From positions 372,001 to 436,000 of the forward strand of contig NZ_JACHOQ010000001.1 of the NCBI RefSeq assembly GCF_014199955.1: DNA of 64,000 bases, given 5' to 3'. The notes beneath the pieces were generated by a model, which worked only from the letters and a program-made list of their open reading frames with translations, ran no database searches and was not told the DNA's origin. Origin of the DNA: Brevundimonas aurantiaca. GTDB taxonomy: Bacteria; Pseudomonadota; Alphaproteobacteria; Caulobacterales; Caulobacteraceae. Shown one piece after another: positions 61,308 to 64,000 of this stretch. Numbering within the stretch: position 1 is the first letter of the stretch; every line of letters starts with the position of its first letter. The position numbers and the translations under genes are program-made.

Positions 61308-63212
61308 CTATTGCGGCACGCCGGTCGCGGGGCCGGCGCCGTCGAGGCCGTTGGCGATCTTGCGTTCGACCTCGGCCTTGCGTTCGGGCTCCGGGTCAAG
61401 GCTCAGGACGCGGTTCCACAGCCAGACCGCCTCCCGCCGACGCCCCACCTTCCAGTAGGCGTCGCCCAGGTGATCGGTGATCTCGGGATTGGCGGGCTCC
61501 TTGTCGGCCGCCTCCTCCAGGGTGACGACGGCGGTGTCGTAATAGCCCTGTTTGAACTGGGCCCAGCCCAGGGAGTCCTGGATATTGCCGTTCTCGGGCT
61601 CGGCGGCGTGGGCCTGGGCCAACAGGCCGGCGCCCTGATCTACGCGCAGACCCTTGTCCACCCACAGATAGCCGAGATAGTTCAGCACGTCGGCGTTGTT
61701 CGGGTCCGCCTGATGCGCGGCCCACAGTTCGGCCTCGGCCTCGGGGATGCGGTCCAATGATTCCAGCGCCGCGCCGCGCAGGAAATGGATGTTGGCGCCC
61801 TGGTCCGCCGTATTCAGCAGCGGGCCGTTCAGAAGGGCCAGGGCCGCCTCGAACTGTTGCGCCTGGATCAGCTGGCCCGCCAGGACCAGGGCGATGCGCG
61901 GATCGTCAGGCTGGGCGGCGGCGGCGGCGCGCAGTTCGGTCAGGGCGGCCTCGGACTGGCCGTCCTCCTCCAGATTGATCGCCAGCTGGGCGCGGGCGCT
62001 GGCGTAGAGGACCGGGTCCTCCGGCCCGACGCGCGACAGGGCGGTGCGGGCGGCGGACTTCAGCCCCACCCGGTCCAGCACCTGGGCCAGCTGAATCTGG
62101 GTCGCCGCATCCTCGTGCAGGTTCAGGGCGAGCCGCAGATAGACCACCGCAAACTCATTACCCCGTTCGGCCACGGCCTGGGCGGCGGCCGTGGTCAGGG
62201 CCTGGGCCGCGCCCTGGCGGAAGTCCGGAACGGGCGGAGGCGGATCTCCGGCCTGAAGCCGCGCCAGGGCGCGGGCGGTCGCCAGATCGGTCTGTCCCTG
62301 CATCGCCGCCTGATAGACGGCCAGGGCCTGGTCCCGCTTGCCGCGCCGCTCCAGAAACTCGCCATAGGGCCGGTGGAACAGGGCGCCCAGGGTCGGCAGA
62401 TCGGACAGCGCCTTCAGCTCGGCCTCCGCCTCGGCGTATTTGCGGCGCTTTTCCAAGAGAAGGGCGCGGTTCTGGCGCGCAAAGGCCAGGGTGACGGGAT
62501 CGCCCAGGGCCGGTGGCGCGGCCAGGGCGCGGGTCCAGTCGCCGGCCGCCCCCGCGATCCAGGGCGCGACCATCAGCCCGGCGCGGGCGTGCGGGGCGGC
62601 GATGGGTCGGGCGGCCAATGCGGCGTCGGCGGCGCGGGCGTCGCCGTGCACGAAGGTCTGGACGGCCGCGAGCAGCCGCCCCCCCTCGGTGAAGGCCGGC
62701 GAGGCGTCGGCGGTCGGCGCCAGGCGCGCCGCCACGTCCAGATCGCCGCTGAGCAGGGCCGAGGTGAAGGCCTGTTCGCGCAGGCGCGGCTGTTCCGGCG
62801 TCAGGGCCTGGGCCTGGGCCAGAAGATCGGCGCCCCGTTCGCCCTCCCCCGTCATCAGGGCCAGTTTGCCGGCGAGATACAGCCCATAGGCGCTGCGGCC
62901 CTGGGCGTCGGTCGGGATCGGCGACCAGACCTCGGGGATGGGTGGTTCGGCCGGTTCGTCATCGCCCGCGACGTCGGTCGCCGGATCGCCTCCGGGCGTC
63001 ATTTCCTGGGGCGCGCCGTCCTCGGGTTCGTCTTCGGCGGGCGCGGCGTCAGGCGTCTGACCCGGCTCGAGGATTATGGCGGGCGGATGGTCCTGGGACG
63101 GATTGACGGACGGCGACGCCGGTCTTGTCTCCTGCGCGACGGCCCCCTGGGCCATGGCCAGGGCGAGGACGGTCAGGGAGGCGGCGAACAGGCGCGAACG
63201 GGAGGCGATCAT
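61308..63212 (-). CDS. exported TPR-repeat protein
   Basis: A 634-aa protein with a signal peptide (FAASLTVLALAMAQGAVAQE), then a low-complexity acidic Pro-rich stretch (about 30-85), then about twelve helix pairs with TPR character to the end. Examples are LWAAHQADPNNADVLNYLGY, HAAEPENGNIQDSLGWAQFK and LGDAYWKVGRRREAVWLWNR. It probably scaffolds envelope complexes. The ATG at 63212 gives the signal peptide; the longer frame reads antisense-like sequence. In Caulobacterales such a gene commonly sits between ETF-QO and ispE. Confidence 0.85.
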   Translation of the reverse strand: MIASRSRLFAASLTVLALAMAQGAVAQETRPASPSVNPSQDHPPAIILEPGQTPDAAPAEDEPEDGAPQEMTPGGDPATDVAGDDEPAEPPIPEVWSPIPTDAQGRSAYGLYLAGKLALMTGEGERGADLLAQAQALTPEQPRLREQAFTSALLSGDLDVAARLAPTADASPAFTEGGRLLAAVQTFVHGDARAADAALAARPIAAPHARAGLMVAPWIAGAAGDWTRALAAPPALGDPVTLAFARQNRALLLEKRRKYAEAEAELKALSDLPTLGALFHRPYGEFLERRGKRDQALAVYQAAMQGQTDLATARALARLQAGDPPPPVPDFRQGAAQALTTAAAQAVAERGNEFAVVYLRLALNLHEDAATQIQLAQVLDRVGLKSAARTALSRVGPEDPVLYASARAQLAINLEEDGQSEAALTELRAAAAAQPDDPRIALVLAGQLIQAQQFEAALALLNGPLLNTADQGANIHFLRGAALESLDRIPEAEAELWAAHQADPNNADVLNYLGYLWVDKGLRVDQGAGLLAQAHAAEPENGNIQDSLGWAQFKQGYYDTAVVTLEEAADKEPANPEITDHLGDAYWKVGRRREAVWLWNRVLSLDPEPERKAEVERKIANGLDGAGPATGVPQ

Positions 63213-63255
63213 GCGCCGACCCTTCACGCTTTCCACCGCCCCCGCAAGAGCCCCG

Positions 63256-64000
63256 TCACATGTTCGGATAGTTCGGGCCGCCGCCGCCCTCGGGCGTGGT
63301 CCAGACGATGTTCTGCGACGGATCCTTGATGTCGCAGGTTTTGCAGTGGACGCAGTTCTGGGCGTTGATGACGAAACGGGGGTCGGTCTTGGCGACCTCG
63401 TCCGCATAGACGACCTCGTACACGCCCGCTGGGCAGTAGAGCCGGGCCGGTTCGCCGTATTTGGGCAGGTTGACCTGGATCGGCTTGGACGGGTCCAGCA
63501 GTTTCAGGTGGGCCGGCTGGTCCTCGGCGTGGTTGGTGTTCGAAATGAAGACCGACGACAGCTTGTCGAAGGACAGTTTGCCGTCCGGCTTGGGATAGGC
63601 GATCGGCTTGTGCTTGGCGGCGGGCTCGGTCGAGGCCGCGTCGGTCTTGCCGTGTTGCAGGGTCGGGATAGGGGACCAGCCGCCCAGCAGGGTGCGGCAC
63701 CACATGTCGAACATGCCCAGCGCCCCGCCCAGGGTGGTGCCGAACTTGGACAGCAGAGGCTTGGCGTTTCGGACGACCGACAGCTCCTTATAGACCCAGC
63801 TCTTCTTGAAGGCGGCCTCATACTCGACCAGTTCGTCGCCGCCGCGTCCGGCCTGAACCGCGTCATAGGCGGCGTCGGCGGCCAGCATGCCGGTCTTCAT
63901 GGCGTTATGGCTGCCCTTGATCCGGGGCACGTTCACAAAGCCGGCCGAGCAGCCGATCAGGACGCCGCCGGGGAAGCTAAGCTTCGGAATCGACTGCAGG
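63256..64000 (-). CDS. electron-transfer flavoprotein-ubiquinone oxidoreductase, N-terminus outside the window
   Basis: The C-terminal 247 residues of ETF-QO, which passes electrons from acyl-CoA and amino-acid dehydrogenases via ETF to ubiquinone. The visible part has GCSAGFVNVPRIKGSHNAMK (FAD domain), and the 4Fe-4S cysteines in CPAGVYEVVY and NAQNCVHCKTCDIKDP near the end, then VWTTPEGGGGPNYPNM. The frame stays open to the right edge, so the start lies outside. Confidence 0.95.
   Translation of the reverse strand, partial: LQSIPKLSFPGGVLIGCSAGFVNVPRIKGSHNAMKTGMLAADAAYDAVQAGRGGDELVEYEAAFKKSWVYKELSVVRNAKPLLSKFGTTLGGALGMFDMWCRTLLGGWSPIPTLQHGKTDAASTEPAAKHKPIAYPKPDGKLSFDKLSSVFISNTNHAEDQPAHLKLLDPSKPIQVNLPKYGEPARLYCPAGVYEVVYADEVAKTDPRFVINAQNCVHCKTCDIKDPSQNIVWTTPEGGGGPNYPNM

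Overview
The window looks like a GC-rich alphaproteobacterium of the Caulobacterales, most like Brevundimonas or Caulobacter. The grounds are: CcrM (GANTC methylase) with GANTC sites in its own leader, the zapA/ZauP-type pair, the mutY / dciA (DUF721) / dsbA / smc neighbourhood, the fau-6S-zapA block, a meso-DAP-type MurE, KpsC, and CtrA-like TTAACCAT half-sites. The assignment rests on gene content and order; no database search was possible.

Layout. 1-2.9 kb (minus): ymdB-family phosphoesterase (cut by the left edge), a vapBC toxin-antitoxin pair, fau, a 6S RNA candidate, zapA and a ZauP-like gene. 3-9.6 kb (plus): transketolase, an esterase, purT, ccrM and a GT4 glycosyltransferase, followed by an amylo-alpha-1,6-glucosidase to 11.9 kb. 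11.9-13.5 kb (minus): brnTA and mutY. 13.5-19.2 kb (plus): dciA, two DsbA-like proteins, smc and a small secreted protein. 19.2-20.4 kb: an MscS channel. 20.4-32.3 kb (minus): the division and cell-wall cluster mraZ-rsmH-ftsL-ftsI-murE-murF-mraY-murD-ftsW-murG. Most junctions in it overlap, so it is probably one long operon with an MraZ operator ahead of it. Next come rnpB, a short SEDS-like membrane protein, an AmiD-like amidase, sppA, panD, a SIMPL-domain protein and a CAU-anticodon tRNA.

38.7-42.5 kb is the most accessory-looking stretch. It has two orphan terminators, an unrecognised membrane protein, and a serine hydrolase/MarR module bracketed by an 80-bp direct repeat. That repeat is a copy of the 3' end of the neighbouring Hsp70-like gene. 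42.5-52.8 kb holds the Hsp70-like gene, a CitE-like lyase, an SDR, an fRMsr-type GAF protein, a Sel1 lipoprotein with a beta-helix partner, ppdK and a small outer-membrane barrel. 52.8-64 kb (minus) has a KAS III-like enzyme, KpsC, glyS, a DUF2314 gene, glyQ, ispE, a TPR protein and the C-terminal part of ETF-QO.

The clearest theme not explained by the genes is a set of palindromic repeat elements of several families. They lie between genes, and three also lie inside coding frames without breaking them (murD, glyS and the tail of mscS). This resembles the palindromic elements described in Rickettsia genes. I found no CRISPR array, phage or integrase.
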